A stretch of DNA of 64,000 nucleotides from Sipunculus nudus (lineage: Eukaryota > Annelida > Sipuncula > Golfingiida > Sipunculidae): assembly GCA_026874595.1 (NCBI GenBank), contig CM049319.1, positions 61,204,917 through 61,268,916 on the forward strand, read 5' to 3'. Position 1 is the stretch's first letter. Every line of letters begins with the position of its first letter. A model generated the notes under the pieces. That model had not been told where the DNA came from. It saw only the letters and a program-made list of their open reading frames with translations, and did not search any database. Below, in pieces: positions 60,792 to 64,000 of the stretch. Made by a program: the position numbers and the translations under genes.

Positions 60792-61239
60792 TACCATGAC
60801 CTAATCCCTGAAATTGTCCAAACAGATATTAAAATATATCATATAGCTTTTAAGCAGATTAGCCTGATATTCAATGATGAGTTTTTATACAAATTCAATC
60901 TGTCAATGTGTTATAGACTGCAAGATTGCTGAAGGGCCAGCCACTAGCCTGAAACTGGGGGCAGGCTTTTATACAATTTCATTCCATGTTATAGACTGCA
61001 AGATTGCCAAAGGGCAACCCACTAGAGATTGCCTTAGATTATATCTCATGGTTGTGTCAACTAAAAAAAAAATATGAGATCATTTTAGGATTCCTTGGCC
61101 CCCCCACTAGAGAATGCCTCTTATTAAATTACTCAGGGTTGTATTAGCTGAAGCTTATATAATCTGATATTATGTGTGGCTTTATTCTTAACCTGCATGA
61201 CTCCCTCCGGGTACAGAACTCAGGGAGGTATCCAGTTAA
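60792..61239. repeat. Two-copy degenerate repeat and flanking DNA
   Basis: TTTTTATACAAATTCAATCT with GTTATAGACTGCAAGATTGC (about 60,882-60,931) recurs as CTTTTATACAATTTCATTCC with the same GTTATAGACTGCAAGATTGC (about 60,966-61,009), followed in both by AAGGGC and a 'CCACTAG' string. A third faint copy of the CACTAGAGAATGCC end lies near 61,105. Confidence 0.65.
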
Positions 61240-61615
61240 AAAAAATCATGATGATTGCCTCTGCCAGGAGGGTAAACATTCATCCCCATTTGTGTGTGTG
61301 TGTGTTTGTTTGTTCAAAATAAAACAATCATGAACAGAATCTCATGAAATTTTCAGGATATACCGGGAATGGGCCTAAGAGGAATCAATTACATTTTTGT
61401 GTGGATCCAGCTCATGATCTGGGTCAAGGAAATACTTCCATGAACATTCACAAATGTTGAGTCACTTTTGCATGAATGAACCTGGGAATATGGGCTGAAT
61501 CAGTGAATGCAAACAATAATTTAAGGGTTGGGCTACTACTGCATGAATGAACCCGGGAGTATTGGCAGAATAAGGGAATGCAAACACATTCATATGGCAG
61601 AGGCCTGCATTCTTG
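61240..61615 (+). mobile_element. Old interspersed repeat with inverted-looking ends
   Basis: Starts ATTGCCTCTGCCAGGAGGGT, includes a GTGTGTTTGTTTGTTC tract, CATGAAATTTTCAGGATAT and TGGATCCAGCTCATGATCTG, and ends near ATGGCAGAGGCCTGCATTCT. The CTCTGCC / GGCAGAG pair at the ends is inverted. I recall a repeat of this layout (CTCTGCCAAGGAGG ... GGATCCGGATCA ... GCGGAGGTCTGC) as widespread in aquatic animals. A second weaker duplication (GCATGAATGAACC) lies inside. Confidence 0.5.
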
Positions 61616-62639
61616 AGACAGCATATTTCTAGTATTTATATTTTTTTTTGCCCAGGAGTGAACAGTGTTCTAGGGTTGAAGAATGTATTAAGATTGTAGA
61701 ACTCATGCTTACTTGCAGTTGTGTACATGATATGAGATTATAATATTTCACCATGTTGCAAGGAAAGATTCATCTTTTCATATTATGATTTAATCTAAGC
61801 AATAAGATCTGTATTCATTGACATGCAAGTCAAATTAACTGTTTTAATCTAAATCATGTTTCAGAAATTGCAGCTTGCCACATCCCAAGCATGTTTGTCA
61901 TTAGGGAACTCCATTAATCAAAATCTTAATTTCATATAATTACCAACTTTTTAACATACCTGTATATAAAGTCTTATCAATTTTCAAAAAAATGTGCAGG
62001 CTATTTAATTATGGTGTTAATTTGTGTTTCCTAATATAGAACACACCATTCAAAAGTTAAATTTTAGCTCTTAGCTCTGAGTTTTGCCTTCAATGCCTCC
62101 AAAAATTAATAAATTGAAAAGTTCTGTGACCTTCAACATTTACATTTAAAAGACAGAACTGTAAATAAAAATACATACTTTAGACAATCAGGTGTAAATA
62201 CTATAGGGGCTAGGGTATGTCAATCTTTATTAGCCTTGTTAAGAACACAAGCTATGAGCTTTGTTTACATAAAAGTGAGGGAAAAAGGGAGAACACAGAC
62301 ATGGAGAAAATCTTGGTCTACTCTAAGGGGCCATGGTTTATTTTATGACATCCAATCATATCTGTATTTCCATTGATGTTGATTATTCAATTATCGTTAT
62401 ATATATCCTTAGACAAAGCACTCTTCGACTTTCATGTTTTGAGTTCCCTGATGGGCTATCTCCTTTTCTGCCTTCAATACTATGTGCCAGTGCTAGTGCC
62501 ATTAATGCCTACTACAATCACTAAAATGATTGTAATATCCTACCATAAATAACTTACTGACCTACGTATGTTTGGTAAATTTCATTAACCAAGTTTTTAA
62601 CATATACACCAGTAAAAAATACTATGCAGAGGGATATTT
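61616..62639. other. Non-coding DNA
   Basis: AT-rich; no gene or repeat with defined ends recognised. Confidence 0.5.
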
Positions 62640-63363
62640 GGTTAGAAGATTCTAGGCCTAACACATAAAATTTGTGCCCATATGATTTCAGGGTGCTCAA
62701 AATCATGTGTTTGGCCCGCAGTTGGCAGAATAAGTTCACCTTGACCTAATTCAGGTTTCCACAGATATTTATCCAGGACCTCCCTGAATGTCATGTAAAA
62801 AGATTCTAGGCCAAATGGATACAATTAGTGCCCAATCTGACTCTCTGGGTGCTCAAATCATGTTTTTGGCCCATGGTTTGCAGAATATAGGTCACCATGA
62901 CCTAATATCAGGTAGCCAAGGAGATTTGCTTAGGAAGGTTTGTGCCTTGTTAACAGCTGGACTGCTTCATTTGATGGTCTCAAAAATAGAGAAAAAATGT
63001 GTGGATATTTGAAAAAATAAAGGTGGCACCACCAGTCTTCATCACTCCATGATCAGTATGCATGGAAAGAATCATGGCAATCAATGCATTAGTTATTCAG
63101 AAACTGGAGCTTTTATATCATATTTTTAATTATTCAAGGGCACAAAAACAAGTCCCATAACTCAAACAATACAGGTCACAGTGACCTTATTTCAGGTGTC
63201 TAAGGAGATTTTTTTTATAGACTTCCCTGGAGGTTTTTTTAAAATTTTTCCAGCTGTTAATACATGATTTGTGCCCTGCTGACTGACAGACAGACAAACC
63301 ACAGATGGGTAACAGACAAAAATGATCGCTACAGCTCAGATAATCTTTCAGTAAGCTGAGCTA
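62640..63363 (+). mobile_element. Modular element, 160-bp units plus one 340-type unit, with hairpin
   Basis: Two 160-bp units start GATTCTAGGCCTAACACAT (about 62,648) and GATTCTAGGCCAAATGGAT (about 62,803), as in the 38.4-kb element. One unit of the 340-bp type follows (GGTGGCACCACCAGTCTTC near 63,022, then GGTCACAGTGACC). The right end has ACTGACAGACAGAC, AATGATCGCTACAG and the hairpin at 63,332-63,363 (arms CAGCTCAG / CTGAGCT). It physically links the 160-bp and 340-bp modules in one element. Confidence 0.78.
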
Positions 63364-64000
63364 ATGAACTTCAAAACACCTATATATGACAGACATATTT
63401 TATAAGAATGCTTCATTTTTTTTTTTAATTTGTTAAAAGTCAAAACCTTGGCATGTACTCACCCTTGTTTAAGATTTTCTCAATCACTAATTTATTAAAA
63501 GCTGATAAAAGGCGCTATAACTAGCACATAATTTGACCAAAGATCAAATTAAAAAAAACATACCTTTGAAGGGGTATTAATATGTGTCCAAACTTGAGAC
63601 CCTTCCATACCGAAGGGGCATCATTTTAACATAATATTTGAAGTAGGTGAAGGGGGGTATATTTACTGGTGACTTATATGCAAGTAATTGGAATTTTACT
63701 GTTTTAAGGAGGAAGGGGCCCAAAGCCAGTGCTTAAAAATGTTAGAATAATCCCTGAATTGGTTAATTACCTTCAGAAGCATTTAATTTTCATTGCAGAT
63801 TGATTGCCAGCTCTTTAAAAGTCAAAGTTCAAGCATTCCAGCTAATTCAAAATCTTAATGTTTCAAGATGAAGTATATTGTTTACTCAAAGAATGGGAAG
63901 AAATGAAATGAAATGCTTGACAAAGTGTTATTTTTTATGATAATTAAATAAAATTTTGTGTAATAATTAAACATAACCTTCTATGTGTTAATATATTCAT
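63364..64000. other. AT-rich non-coding DNA
   Basis: No feature recognised up to the window end. Confidence 0.5.

Noticed and set aside
1-64000. Prokaryotic operons, phage or plasmid functions
   Set aside because: No long ORFs, ribosome-binding sites or bacterial gene families are present; SINEs, LTR element and satellites are eukaryotic.

Overview
This window looks like non-coding, repeat-dense nuclear DNA from an animal, most likely a marine invertebrate. The evidence is an AT-rich background without long host ORFs, tRNA-derived SINEs, a Ty3/gypsy LTR retrotransposon, satellite DNA, and interspersed elements built from internal 160-340 bp tandem units, a (GACA/GACG)-rich tract and a terminal hairpin. 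The last type resembles pearl/HINE-like elements described in bivalves, so a mollusc (perhaps a bivalve) is my best guess. That is inference from repeat architecture, not a taxonomic proof. I recognise no host protein-coding exon, rRNA or functional tRNA; the window could be intergenic or intronic.

Layout. 1-14 kb: AT-rich unique DNA with one old SINE (4.3 kb), an 86-bp tandem repeat (7.3-7.9 kb) and an AT microsatellite (10.8 kb). 14.0-16.1 kb: a 32-bp minisatellite that changes into a 99-bp higher-order unit. 17.3-31.8 kb: a 56-bp satellite, with a 4-unit outpost at 17.3 kb and a main array at 19.8-30.4 kb. The main array has several unit classes and kilobase-scale duplicated blocks (offsets of about 2.39 kb and about 7.15 kb). 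It is interrupted near its right end by a 1,391-bp element with perfect 25-bp terminal inverted repeats. 35.4-35.9 kb: a purine-rich degenerate repeat. 38.4-54.2 kb and 62.6-63.4 kb: a cluster of modular pearl/HINE-like elements mixed with SINEs and degenerate tandem repeats. 55.0-60.8 kb: a complete but dead Ty3/gypsy element on the minus strand.

The gypsy element has two LTRs (10 substitutions over about 214 bp), a 5-bp target duplication CAAGC, a primer-binding site that looks tRNA-Leu type, a polypurine tract, and recognisable gag, zinc knuckles, protease, reverse transcriptase, RNase H and integrase. Its reading frame is broken by several single-base frameshifts and two stop codons, and a 400-bp tRNA-derived SINE has landed beside the catalytic glutamate codon of integrase with a 16-bp target duplication.

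The most interesting structures are (1) the higher-order organisation of the 56-bp satellite and the TIR element inserted in it, and (2) the modular family whose otherwise different internal units share a GGTGGCGCCACC palindrome and whose members end in the same 30-31-nt hairpin. For one 3.07-kb member, a paralogous copy of its target sequence in the same window lets the insertion boundaries be read.
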